This document shows, one piece after another, positions 51,443 to 62,514 of a stretch of DNA of 64,000 bases. The stretch comes from an uncultured Eubacterium sp. (GTDB lineage Bacteria; Bacillota; Clostridia; Lachnospirales; Lachnospiraceae). The translations under genes and the position numbers were made by a program. Within the stretch, counting starts at the first letter, position 1; each line of letters starts with the position of its first letter. The stretch lies in NCBI GenBank assembly GCA_947642745.1, contig CANRTU010000008.1:18502-82501 (forward strand). Direction: 5' to 3'. The notes under the pieces are model-generated. The model did no database searches and was not told where the DNA came from. It saw only the letters and a list, made by a program, of their open reading frames with translations.

Positions 51443-51817
51443 TTACGCTTTCCAGAGACCGTGCAAATTGCAATATGCATACACAGCCTCTACTTCGTCT
51501 CCTTCACAAAGAGCAAAACATACTTCCGGTTTGTCTTCCGGACGCAGCACTTTACGCTGGTTTCCCTGTTTTGTCTGCAGGGATACCCAGCCAATGTAAT
51601 GTTCCGGCATCATAGGATGCTCTACGGAACCCACGCATACTTTTACCAGATTTCCTTCTACTGTATATGCGGGTACATGCTTCTCCACAGCCGCATCTGT
51701 AGTGCCTGGAACAATCTCTTTCATTTTCTGGCCGCAGCACATCACCGGAACACCAGCGTCGTTTACCATTGCTACAATATTTCCACAAGTTTCACATACT
51801 AAAAATTTCTGATCCAA
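51443..51817 (-). CDS. dfx: Desulfoferrodoxin (superoxide reductase)
   Basis: The 124-residue iron protein reduces superoxide to peroxide without making oxygen, a typical anaerobe defence. The N-terminal desulforedoxin-type iron site is present (CETC and CC, residues 8, 11, 27, 28). The catalytic centre is visible through EKHVPAY, VEHPMMPEHYIGW and the C-terminal CNLHGLW (His4-Cys site). The start is most likely the TTG at 51817, which is preceded by GAGAGG at good spacing and gives the normal family length; a longer ATG frame (51847) would use part of that site as codons. It is the last gene of the operon. Confidence 0.92.
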   Translation of the reverse strand: MDQKFLVCETCGNIVAMVNDAGVPVMCCGQKMKEIVPGTTDAAVEKHVPAYTVEGNLVKVCVGSVEHPMMPEHYIGWVSLQTKQGNQRKVLRPEDKPEVCFALCEGDEVEAVYAYCNLHGLWKA

Positions 51818-51856
51818 TTTTCTGTCCTCTCTTTCTCCAACTGACAATTTATTATT

Positions 51857-52207
51857 TCACCTGCGCAGAATTTTATCCATGGATTTACCTTTTGCGAGTT
51901 CATCAATCATCTTATCCAGTATGCGGATATCCCGCATCAGCGGATCTTCTACTGACTCCACACGCACGCCGCAGACCACTCCTTTTACCAGATGCCTGTT
52001 TTCATTCATTCCGGGTGCGTTCCGGAAAAAATCCCCGTAATACACCTTCCTCTCAGCCATCTCCTCCAGCTGCGCCGGTGTATATCCGGTGAGCCAGCAG
52101 ATGACCTGATCTGTTTCTTCTTTTGTACGTCCTTTTTTACAGGCCTTATCCAGAAGCAGCTGATAAATTCTGGCAAAATCCATCTGATATACTTTTTCCT
52201 GATTCAT
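51857..52207 (-). CDS. DUF2200-family protein
   Basis: The 116-residue protein matches DUF2200 throughout: VYQMDFARIYQLLLDKACKKGRTKEE near the start, VICWLTGYTPAQLEEM and the end block RNAPGMNENRHLVKGVVCGVRVE and DPLMRDIRILDKMIDELAKGK (shown for NAPGMNENR). The function is unknown. It sits between the SLT transglycosylase (30 bp) and desulfoferrodoxin (39 bp) genes. Confidence 0.9.
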   Translation of the reverse strand: MNQEKVYQMDFARIYQLLLDKACKKGRTKEETDQVICWLTGYTPAQLEEMAERKVYYGDFFRNAPGMNENRHLVKGVVCGVRVESVEDPLMRDIRILDKMIDELAKGKSMDKILRR

Positions 52208-52237
52208 ATTCTGTTCCTCCGGCTTTGCATCAGGGAA

Positions 52238-53224
52238 CTATTCCCCGGCTTTTTTCAGGTATACCGCCAGCCGGTTCTGGCTGCCCGCAGTCATATTGCG
52301 GTATGCCACATATGCGTCACTGGATGATGAATCTTTCTGCCAGTACGTACTGACATTACCATGCGCGTCCTTCACCCGCATGGTAAGCTGTTTTGCCGGC
52401 TTCTCCGGCTCCGTTTCTGTTTTTCCAGTTTCGTTCTGCCCCTGCGATGCGGAAGCGGATTCTGACTGGTCAGATTTTGTAGAATTACCAGTATCTACAC
52501 TGGTTCCGGTAACCTTCTCATAAATGATTCTTGTAAACAGCTGTAAAAATTCCAGATAATCCTCATAATCAAAATATTTACTCATCAGATCCTGCATCAT
52601 ATTTCCGGAAGACGCCAGCGTACCGGTCCCGGAAGACGCAGACGTACTCTGGGATGTCTGACCATAAGTCCGACTGGCGGATGTACCTGTGGACGCCGGA
52701 GCTGAACTGTCCGGTATCGTGACGCCTTCCTGCATATACTGCATCACTTTTGCCACATAGTTCTGCGTTTCTTTAAAAGGAGGTATTCCTCCATACTTAC
52801 TGACATTCCCGCTTCCGGCATTGTAAGCGGCCACCGCATAGGAAAGGTTTCCGTTATAACGTTCCAGCAGCTGACTGATATATTTTGCGCCGCCCATAAT
52901 ATTCTGTTCCGGGTCAAACGCATCCGTAACTCCAAGGGAAGCAGCTGTGGAAGGCATCAGCTGCATAATTCCCATGGCTCCCGCATGGGACGTAATATCT
53001 GATTTAAAATCAGACTCTGCTTTTGCCATGGCTTTCAGCAGATCTTTGGATACGTTATACGTATCCGAAGCTTTCTGAAAAATCTGTTCCAGGTAGTCCC
53101 CGTAACTTTTACCGTTTAAAGAACTCATATAATCAGAGAAATCTGTACCCGTTTTACCAGCTTTACTCTCTGCCGCTGCCGCAGCTACTGCCGCACCGGC
53201 ATCCAAAATAGCGTTTACATTCAT
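52238..53224 (-). CDS. Lytic transglycosylase (SLT domain)
   Basis: The 328-residue protein has a goose-lysozyme-like SLT domain at about 55-155: AKAESDFKSDITSHAGAMGIMQLMP (catalytic Glu in AESDF), AAYNAGSGNV and YVAKVMQYM. It cleaves the glycan strand of peptidoglycan, forming 1,6-anhydromuramyl ends. The N-terminal about 50 residues are Ala-rich with no signal peptide, and the C-terminal half is a serine/threonine-rich linker (175-280) with a short unassigned end. How it reaches the wall is unclear; a nonclassical or flagellar export route would fit such transglycosylases. The stop of the C39-like gene lies 16 bp upstream. Confidence 0.88.
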   Translation of the reverse strand: MNVNAILDAGAAVAAAAAESKAGKTGTDFSDYMSSLNGKSYGDYLEQIFQKASDTYNVSKDLLKAMAKAESDFKSDITSHAGAMGIMQLMPSTAASLGVTDAFDPEQNIMGGAKYISQLLERYNGNLSYAVAAYNAGSGNVSKYGGIPPFKETQNYVAKVMQYMQEGVTIPDSSAPASTGTSASRTYGQTSQSTSASSGTGTLASSGNMMQDLMSKYFDYEDYLEFLQLFTRIIYEKVTGTSVDTGNSTKSDQSESASASQGQNETGKTETEPEKPAKQLTMRVKDAHGNVSTYWQKDSSSSDAYVAYRNMTAGSQNRLAVYLKKAGE

Positions 53225-53239
53225 TCCGGCGTTCCCTCC

Positions 53240-54337
53240 TTATACTTCCCCGTCTGTTACCTGACAGATTCCAATCGAAACAGTCTGCGGAACATTCGTT
53301 CCTGTCAGCAGCTGCGCAAAAGTTTCCATCTGTTCTTCTGCCAGAATTAAAATCTGTGCGTCTTTATGTATACGGGCAAAGGCGTCTGTGCCTATTTCTT
53401 CCAGAACTGGTGTATGGAATGTCACGCTTTTCAGCTTTTTACACTGATAAAAGGCGTTTGATCCAATAGAGGTCACATTTGCGCCAATTGTTATTTTTTT
53501 CAGCTTTTTACTTTTGGCAAAAGCGTCGCTGGCAATACTGACCACCTGATATTCTTCACCATCCAGCTCTACGTTGTCCGGAATCACCACTTTCGCATTG
53601 TCTTTTACCATTCCGGTACATACGGCTGTCTTTTCCTCCGGGTCCAGAATCTCATACACCAGATTGTCCACTTTGTAATCCAGATCGTCCCGGATAACTG
53701 CCAGATTTACCGGATTTTTAACATACCAGCAGCGGCTGGCTGATTCTATCGTAATAGAAGCCATAGATACCGGATATCTGCCGGAAGGTGCGTTATTTAC
53801 CGGATCAGAACAGTAGAAAACTCCGTCTGTGTAATCTGTCACCAGTATGGCGTGGGGCTGTCGTGTATTATAAATCACGATTCCTTCCGGATGCTGATCC
53901 AGCAGCCCGATAAGTTCGTTTCCGGACGAAAGACTTTTTTGCGCCACGGTAATGCCAAACGATGTAAAATTCCATCTCAGCCCGGTTCCTTCCAGCCATG
54001 CTGTTTTACGCACTGACGCCTCAGTAATCTTTTTCCATTCCCGGTTTCCGGAAAGCATGGCCGCCCTGCGAATCATCATCGTACTGGATGTCAGCGTACA
54101 TACATGGGCCTGCGACTGTTTAAGAAATACTTCATCGTCATTTAATTCCGAAAATGTAACGACCGCTTCACCCATACTGTCTTCTGATTTCGTTCCCGCA
54201 TATGCTTCTGTCTCCGCCGCCATCAGCGACAGCGGACCGGATGCCGCAAAACCAGCGCAGGCACACAGCAGCAGGCATATCAGATACCTGGCTGCCTTCT
54301 GATACACGGTTTCATCTGAATAATCCTGATTCTTCAT
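53240..54337 (-). CDS. Secreted C39-like cysteine peptidase with BspA-type leucine-rich repeats
   Basis: The 365-residue protein has a long N-terminus with one hydrophobic segment (YLICLLLCACAGFAASGPLSLMAA), likely a signal peptide. The next domain (about 70-210) looks like a papain/C39-like peptidase: KQSQAHVCTLTSSTMMIRRAAML with the candidate catalytic Cys, and QPHAILVTDYTDGVFYCSDP with the His and Asp. From about 250 it has LRR_5 (BspA) repeats: YQVVSIASDAFAKSKKLKKITIGANV and TSIGSNAFYQCKKLKSVTFHTP (shown for the AF..C.KLKSV pattern). The combination suggests a surface enzyme or adhesin. First gene of the operon, with its own promoter. Confidence 0.8.
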   Translation of the reverse strand: MKNQDYSDETVYQKAARYLICLLLCACAGFAASGPLSLMAAETEAYAGTKSEDSMGEAVVTFSELNDDEVFLKQSQAHVCTLTSSTMMIRRAAMLSGNREWKKITEASVRKTAWLEGTGLRWNFTSFGITVAQKSLSSGNELIGLLDQHPEGIVIYNTRQPHAILVTDYTDGVFYCSDPVNNAPSGRYPVSMASITIESASRCWYVKNPVNLAVIRDDLDYKVDNLVYEILDPEEKTAVCTGMVKDNAKVVIPDNVELDGEEYQVVSIASDAFAKSKKLKKITIGANVTSIGSNAFYQCKKLKSVTFHTPVLEEIGTDAFARIHKDAQILILAEEQMETFAQLLTGTNVPQTVSIGICQVTDGEV

Positions 54338-54385
54338 GTTCTTCTCCCATGATGATAATATAGTCTTTTCTTTTCTGCCATATTC

Positions 54386-54414
54386 ATTTTATCGTAATTC
54401 AGGCAATCTGACAA
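54386..54414 (-). promoter_or_regulatory. Promoter of the C39-like operon
   Basis: TTGTCA (54409-54414) and TAAAAT (54386-54391) with 17-bp spacing on the minus strand, about 50 bp from the start codon of the C39-like gene. Confidence 0.75.
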
Positions 54415-54483
54415 GCGTATTTCCCGTAAAAATAGATTTCAGAAAATTACAGAATTATTACATAAAATCTTTACAATTTTAAA

Positions 54484-54594
54484 TGGCATCCGCAAGCATC
54501 TTCCTCTCCGCCGCTGTGCCACGCTTCGCCGGGACAGCCCCTGCGATCCTCCCGGAAAGGGGTTGCTTTACAGGCCGCTCTTTCCTGTAAAGTA
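54484..54594 (+). repeat. Family A palindrome-chain repeat, copy 8
   Basis: The series TCTTCCTCTCCGCCGC, CGCTTCGCCGGGACAGCCCC, TGCGATCCTCCCGGAAAGG and CTTTACAGG/CCTGTAAAG has the same order as the complete copies, with compensating changes in the last palindrome (TTTACAGG for TTATAGG, both arms changed). It ends next to the terminator at 54595-54628. Confidence 0.85.
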
Positions 54595-54628
54595 ACAAAG
54601 CGGCCGGCCATCAACAGTCAGCCGCTTT
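54595..54628 (-). terminator. Intrinsic terminator of lacZ
   Basis: Stem AAAGCGGC (54597-54604) and GCCGCTTT (54621-54628); the minus-strand T-tract is short. It lies 33 bp after the lacZ stop. Confidence 0.75.
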
Positions 54629-54660
54629 TAAATACATACCACTGTGAAATACTCAGATTC

Positions 54661-57708
<3,048 letters not shown>

Positions 57709-58572
57709 TTAATTTTCTTCTGATACCTGATACGTTTCACCGGATTCCTCCCCGTCAGCCAGCAGCTGGTTCATGCTCCCGGTCTCATAGCCGTTTAGAT
57801 CCAGCGACGTGTACAAAAAGCCAAACGTACGGAACGCAGCTGTGACCTGTCTGCGGATATCCGGTTTCATAATATGCGCAAAGTCTTCCGGCAACAGTTC
57901 GATACGGGCCATTATTCCATGCGCCCGGACACGTACCTGGCAAAATCCCCTGTCCAGCAGAAACTGTTCCGCCTGCTCCACCCTGGCCAGTTTTTCCCCG
58001 GTAATCCGCTCCCCGTAAGGAATCCGGGTAGCCAGACACGCAAAGGAAGGTTTGTTCCAGACTGTCAGGCCCTGCCGCTTTGCCAGCAGCCGGATATCCG
58101 CCTTTGTCATACCGGCGTCCCGCAGCGGACTTCTGATTCCCGCTTCCAGCACAGCCTGCCTTCCCGGACGGAAATCTCCGTCATCGTCCAGATTCGCTCC
58201 CTCCAGAATACAGGTGATCCCATGCTTTGCCGCAATGTCTGTGATGTTCGCCAGCAGCGCCCGCCTGCAAAGATAGCAGCGGTTTTCCGGATTCTGGCAG
58301 AAACCTTCCACCTGCAGAACGTCCACGAAACGCACCTCATGCATAATTCCATACTGGCGGCAGAATGCCTCTGCTTCTTTCAGTTCCCGTTCCGGGAAAG
58401 ACACCGCCGCTGCCGTAACCGCAAGCACCTGTCCGGGTAACGCCTCCTGCGCTGTTTTTAGCAAAAATGCCGAATCCACGCCTCCTGAAAATGCCACTGC
58501 CACCCGTCCCTGTTTCCTTAAATACTGTTTCAGCTGTTCCAGTTTTTCCATGGCCGCAGCCTGATTGTCCAT
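57709..58572 (-). CDS. larE: LarE-like ATP-dependent sulfur insertase
   Basis: The 287-residue PP-loop enzyme (SGGVDS at residues 29-34) matches LarE, which adds sulfur to the pyridinium cofactor precursor of nickel-pincer nucleotide, used by lactate racemase. Cysteines C99 and C102 (NRCYLC) together with C179 (KPSFACLATRIPYG) correspond to the three-cysteine version of LarE, thought to carry a [4Fe-4S] cluster and take up sulfide, in contrast to the sacrificial single-cysteine type. larA, larB and larC are not in the window. It follows the ThiF-like gene by 96 bp. Confidence 0.88.
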   Translation of the reverse strand: MDNQAAAMEKLEQLKQYLRKQGRVAVAFSGGVDSAFLLKTAQEALPGQVLAVTAAAVSFPERELKEAEAFCRQYGIMHEVRFVDVLQVEGFCQNPENRCYLCRRALLANITDIAAKHGITCILEGANLDDDGDFRPGRQAVLEAGIRSPLRDAGMTKADIRLLAKRQGLTVWNKPSFACLATRIPYGERITGEKLARVEQAEQFLLDRGFCQVRVRAHGIMARIELLPEDFAHIMKPDIRRQVTAAFRTFGFLYTSLDLNGYETGSMNQLLADGEESGETYQVSEEN

Positions 58573-58668
58573 CCGTTCTGCCTCCTGTTATCTATTTATC
58601 CATACATATATTGCCAGACCCCACGGGCGCAGGGCACGGAACTCATTGATATGTTCCAGGCCGCGGCC

Positions 58669-59466
58669 TTACCGTCCTCTGTACCGCTCCCGGTTATCCA
58701 GCGTGATCACCGGATGATCTCCGCAGACCCCACAGTCCGGCACACGGACCGGCAGCCTGATTTTACGAAATTCCATGGTCAGAAAATCACAATTCAAAAG
58801 ATATCCGGTCAGCAGTTTCCCGCAGCCCAGTATGTACCGGACCGCTTCCATTGCCTGCAGGCTTCCGATAACGCCGGCTGCCGCCCCGATGACTCCCGCC
58901 TGCCGGTCATCCGGTACCGCATCCGCAGGGGGAGGCCCTCCAAAAATACAGCGGTAACACGGCCCCTGTCCCGGCACCCAGGTCATCAGCTGGCCTGTAA
59001 ACCGTATCACCCCCGCATGGGAAAATGGCTTCCCCGCCAGCACACAGGCGTCATTAATCAGAAATTTGGTTTCAAAATTGTCTGAAGCGTCCAGAATAAA
59101 ATCATAGTCCGCAATCAGATTCATAATATTTGCGTCCGTCACTGTAGTCTCATATGCATGGACGGTTACTTCCGGATTCAGCCTGTTTAACGTTTCTCTG
59201 GCAGAAAATACCTTCGCTCTGCCGGTATCCTCATCTGTATGCAGAATCTGACGCTGCAGATTTGATACATCCACCCGGTCGCCGTCCGCGATTCCAAGCG
59301 TCCCGATACCAGCCGCCGCCAGATACATGGCCGCCGGTGATCCCAGCCCTCCGGCTCCGATAATCAGTACTTTTGCCTCACGAAGCTTTTCCTGTCCCTG
59401 TATCCCCACTTCCCGCAGGGCCAGATTACGGGCATAGCGCTCTGACTGTTCTTTTGAAAGTGACAT
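58669..59466 (-). CDS. ThiF/MoeB/HesA-family adenylyltransferase
   Basis: The 265-residue E1-like enzyme activates the C-terminus of a small sulfur-carrier protein by adenylation. It shows the Rossmann ATP site VLIIGAGGLGSPAAMYLAAAG, the DGDRVDVSNLQRQILH and DASDNFETKFLINDAC blocks, PCYRCIFGGPPP and PDCGVCGDHP (CxxC pairs that bind zinc). The product could serve molybdopterin, thiazole or another pathway; the nearby larE suggests a role in sulfur supply. The start at 59466 follows GGAGGATC; a longer frame to 59556 overlaps the DUF815 gene and is unlikely. Confidence 0.85.
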   Translation of the reverse strand: MSLSKEQSERYARNLALREVGIQGQEKLREAKVLIIGAGGLGSPAAMYLAAAGIGTLGIADGDRVDVSNLQRQILHTDEDTGRAKVFSARETLNRLNPEVTVHAYETTVTDANIMNLIADYDFILDASDNFETKFLINDACVLAGKPFSHAGVIRFTGQLMTWVPGQGPCYRCIFGGPPPADAVPDDRQAGVIGAAAGVIGSLQAMEAVRYILGCGKLLTGYLLNCDFLTMEFRKIRLPVRVPDCGVCGDHPVITLDNRERYRGR

Positions 59467-59494
59467 ACCTGATCCTCCGCTTTTCAGGGCGCCT

Positions 59495-60802
59495 TTACCG
59501 CTGCCCTGAAAGATAGTTGATAAACTGCTGCGCCGTCCTGCCGGAAACGCCTCCATGGGCCAGCTCCCACCGTTCCGCCTCCCTGCGCAGCTCTTCCCCG
59601 CTTATGGAAAGTCCCGCCCTGCGGGCAAGCCCTGAAACAATATGAAAATATTCTTTCTGGCCCGGCTTTGAAAAGCTGATTGTCACGCCAAACCGGTGAA
59701 CCAGCGACAATTTCTCTTCCATTGTATCCGACTGGTGCATCCCGTTATTGATTTTCACATCGTCTCTGTCACTCCACACTTCTTTGATAATATGGCGTCT
59801 GTTGGATGTGGCATAGATTAAAATATTTTCCGGTTTTGTCTCCACGCCGCCTTCTATCACCGCTTTCAGAAATTTATATTCCGTCTCAAATTCCTCAAAC
59901 GACAAATCGTCCATATAAATAATAAAGCGGTAATTGCGGTTTTTGATCTGTGAAATAATTCTGGACAAATCTTTGAACTGATGTTTATAGATTTCAATCA
60001 TACGCAGACCCTGGTCGTAAAACTCGTTGACAATGGCTTTGACACTGGTAGATTTTCCAGTGCCGCTATCGCCAAAAAGCAGTACATTATTGGCCCTGCG
60101 TCCTTCCACAAACGCTCTCGTATTGTCCACCAGCTTTTTCTTCTGAATCTCATAGCCGATCAGATCCTCCAGCATCACCTTATCCATATTGTTAATCGGA
60201 TAAAAAATTACCCGGTTTGCGGATGCTTCTGAAGAGATCCGGAAAGCCCGGTTAAGACCGAACATGCCAACGCCATATGTCCTGTAAAAATCTGTGACCA
60301 GCTTAAAAAATTCTGTTTCATCCCGGGCCTTCCCCAGCTTTTCACTCAGCGCCTGTACTTTTTCACTGACATTTTTGTTGTACATTAACTCTGGTTTACT
60401 AATCGCCCGATAGTCCGACAGCCTGGAAAAGCAGTCAGTCCCCAGCTCCTTTTCCAGCCAGCTGAAATCATAATGAAACAATGCCCGGAAGGCACGGAAA
60501 TCATTTCTGGCAAATTCATTTACGCTTCCGTCCCTGGCCCCGGTCTTTTCACAGGTAATACTAAATGGATTTTCATCTGTAATAATTAAAAATGTCAGAT
60601 AATTGTGCCAGAGATTTTTATCAAAACCATATTCGGTGGCTGTAACCAGCAGGCGCTTTACCTGTCTGAAAACCCGCATGGCCAGCACATCCCTGGTCTG
60701 ACTGTGGGCACGCAGCTGTCTGCATATATCGCTTAATTCCATCAGAATGGAATCCTCCGGCATATCTCCATACAGGATAATGTCTGATACTATATGTTCC
60801 AT
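59495..60802 (-). CDS. DUF815-family AAA+ ATPase
   Basis: The 435-residue protein has an N-terminal helical region (about 1-190) and a AAA+-like ATPase domain. The Walker A is NVLLFGDSGTGKSTSVKAI (about 245-263), the Walker B FIIYMDDLSFEEFE, a sensor/arginine region LIYATSNRRHIIKE, and a C-terminal lid (SGLARRAGLSISGEELRREAERW). DUF815 proteins are widespread in bacteria without known function. Gap to the ThiF-like gene is 28 bp, so it heads the run ThiF-LarE-LacZ. Confidence 0.88.
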   Translation of the reverse strand: MEHIVSDIILYGDMPEDSILMELSDICRQLRAHSQTRDVLAMRVFRQVKRLLVTATEYGFDKNLWHNYLTFLIITDENPFSITCEKTGARDGSVNEFARNDFRAFRALFHYDFSWLEKELGTDCFSRLSDYRAISKPELMYNKNVSEKVQALSEKLGKARDETEFFKLVTDFYRTYGVGMFGLNRAFRISSEASANRVIFYPINNMDKVMLEDLIGYEIQKKKLVDNTRAFVEGRRANNVLLFGDSGTGKSTSVKAIVNEFYDQGLRMIEIYKHQFKDLSRIISQIKNRNYRFIIYMDDLSFEEFETEYKFLKAVIEGGVETKPENILIYATSNRRHIIKEVWSDRDDVKINNGMHQSDTMEEKLSLVHRFGVTISFSKPGQKEYFHIVSGLARRAGLSISGEELRREAERWELAHGGVSGRTAQQFINYLSGQR

Positions 60803-61278
60803 CTTTTTCCTCCATTATGCAATTGGTCTTCCACCAGTTACACTTTATTACCAGGATACCACATGGAAGACATCCTGTAAACCATATTTTGCAAATCCTG
60901 CCCTGTCCTGTAACGACTTCCATAACAAAACGCCGGATTCTGAAAATACTTTCGGACAATGCATTTTATAAAGTACACAAAGGGCAAATTTCTATCTTCC
61001 AGCCGCCATTATAAAAATATATGGCACATAGTCTTTGTCTGACAGCCCGATTATGAAAAGTAAAGTGCCAAAATGCAAAAAACCACACAGCAGCTGAGTA
61101 TTTCTCAGTTTCTGTATGGTTTATATTTAAGATTCAGTATGCGCCCATTGCAGCCAGTCTTCTGATTTGTTCATATTCCGTGAAAAGATGACCATTACGG
61201 GGACTGGCGGACCGGTTATAACACAACTATTATTCCTGTCTTTTTACAGGATCAGGGCTGCGAACATACTGCGGCCTG
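60803..61278. other. Spacer upstream of the DUF815 gene
   Basis: It contains the hairpin at 61080-61122 and promoter DNA for the DUF815 run. No gene is supported. Confidence 0.4.
61074..61122 (-). terminator. Intrinsic terminator, probably of degV
   Basis: Stem AAACCACACAG (61080-61090) and CTGTATGGTTT (61112-61122) with inner CTGAG/CTCAG; on the minus strand it is followed by TTTTTTGC. It lies about 155 bp after the DegV stop. Confidence 0.7.
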
Positions 61279-62118
61279 CTATAACACAACTATAATCCCA
61301 CCGTCATTGGCATACATGCTGCTGACGCCTGCCGTATCCACAATAAACACATCGCTGAAACGCTTATGCTTTTCCAGCATTTCTTTTACTTTTTGCGCAC
61401 GCAGCGGGCAATTGCAGTGGGAAATGGCAAGAATGCGTTTCTCACAGTCCCTGGCTCTGGACAATACTTCCTGAACCATGCGTTCCAGCGCTTTCCCCAT
61501 CCCTCTGGCCTGTGCCAGCTGACAGATCTCCCCTTCTGGCGTGGACCCCATCACCGGCTTGATGTTCAGCACATTTGCCACCATGGCTTTCAGATTTCCC
61601 AGTCTTCCGTTTTTACGCAGTGTCTCCAGCGTTTCCAGCACAAAAAAAGTCTGCTGTGTCTCAATATATGCCTCTGTCCGCGCTACCACTTCTTCAAAAG
61701 AGCAGCCCGCCTCTTCCAGCTCCTGCACTTTTATGCCTGTCAGCGTTTCACCTACAGACGCCGAACAGGAATTAAATATATGCACGTTACAGTCAGGAAA
61801 ATCCGCCTCGAACATCTGTTTAGCCGTACAGGCGCTGTTATAAGAACCGCTCAGCTGCGCAGACAGTGTTACCGCATAGACATGCCGCGCATCTCCTTTA
61901 AAAGCATCATAATATCTCTGCGGCGACGGACAGGCTGATTTGGGACTGTTGGGGCTCTCTTTTACTTTTTGTAAAAACTCCGCCTGGTTAAAACTTTCAT
62001 CATCTACCACATGGTAGTCGTCCACATCCAGTTCCAACGGAACAGAAAGAAAATGCCCGTCATTTTTCAGTTGCCGCGGCAGCTCTCCACAACTGTCTAC
62101 AATTATTTTATACCCCAT
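61279..62118 (-). CDS. DegV-family fatty-acid-binding protein
   Basis: The 279-residue cytoplasmic protein has the DegV layout: KIIVDSCGELP at the start, the SACPSPQRYYDAF motif around residue 60, YAVTLSAQLSGSYNSA, FNSCSASVGETLTGIKVQEL, TFFVLETLETLRKNGRLG and the end FIVDTAGVSSMYANDGGIIVVL. DegV proteins bind fatty acids and some act as FakB subunits with FakA kinase, which is not seen here. A GGAGG lies upstream of the ATG. Confidence 0.93.
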   Translation of the reverse strand: MGYKIIVDSCGELPRQLKNDGHFLSVPLELDVDDYHVVDDESFNQAEFLQKVKESPNSPKSACPSPQRYYDAFKGDARHVYAVTLSAQLSGSYNSACTAKQMFEADFPDCNVHIFNSCSASVGETLTGIKVQELEEAGCSFEEVVARTEAYIETQQTFFVLETLETLRKNGRLGNLKAMVANVLNIKPVMGSTPEGEICQLAQARGMGKALERMVQEVLSRARDCEKRILAISHCNCPLRAQKVKEMLEKHKRFSDVFIVDTAGVSSMYANDGGIIVVL

Positions 62119-62514
62119 AATGTCCTCCGGTCTGATTATTCTTACAACTTTATGTTATATTACATTGTATTTTACATAGTATTCATTACTACATGATAAT
62201 ATCAGGAATATACGCTTTTGTAAATATATTTTCGCAATTTTTTGCAAAAAAATACACGGACCGGCTGCTTTTTCGCTTCGGTGCACGACGATCCCCCGGA
62301 GAGTGTCCGAAAAACGCTTTCTGTGAACTGTACCCTGAAGAGTACAAGGCGGAACATATAGATTGCGAAAATGATTTTTCAGACAGACTTCAAAATCAAA
62401 AACTGCCGCATGACAGAAACATACGGGAGAAACCCCTGCATGTTTCTGTCATGCGGCAGCCGTCATAAATAACATTCCGGTTATTCAGTTTTCAAACCCG
62501 CTGGTCAATGGCAA
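62119..62514. other. Spacer with hairpin and M1 debris
   Basis: It holds the DegV promoter region (AT-rich, 62130-62220), a degraded M1 piece at about 62294-62390 (GAGAGTGTCCGAAAAACGC and ATGATTTTTCAGACAGACTT ends) and the terminator at 62391-62459. No gene is supported. Confidence 0.45.
62391..62459 (-). terminator. Intrinsic terminator of the transglutaminase-like gene
   Basis: A perfect 20-bp stem, CTGCCGCATGACAGAAACAT (62403-62422) and its complement (62440-62459), with a 17-base loop. On the minus strand it is followed by TTTTTGATTTTG. The stop codon of the upstream gene is 55 bp away. Confidence 0.9.
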
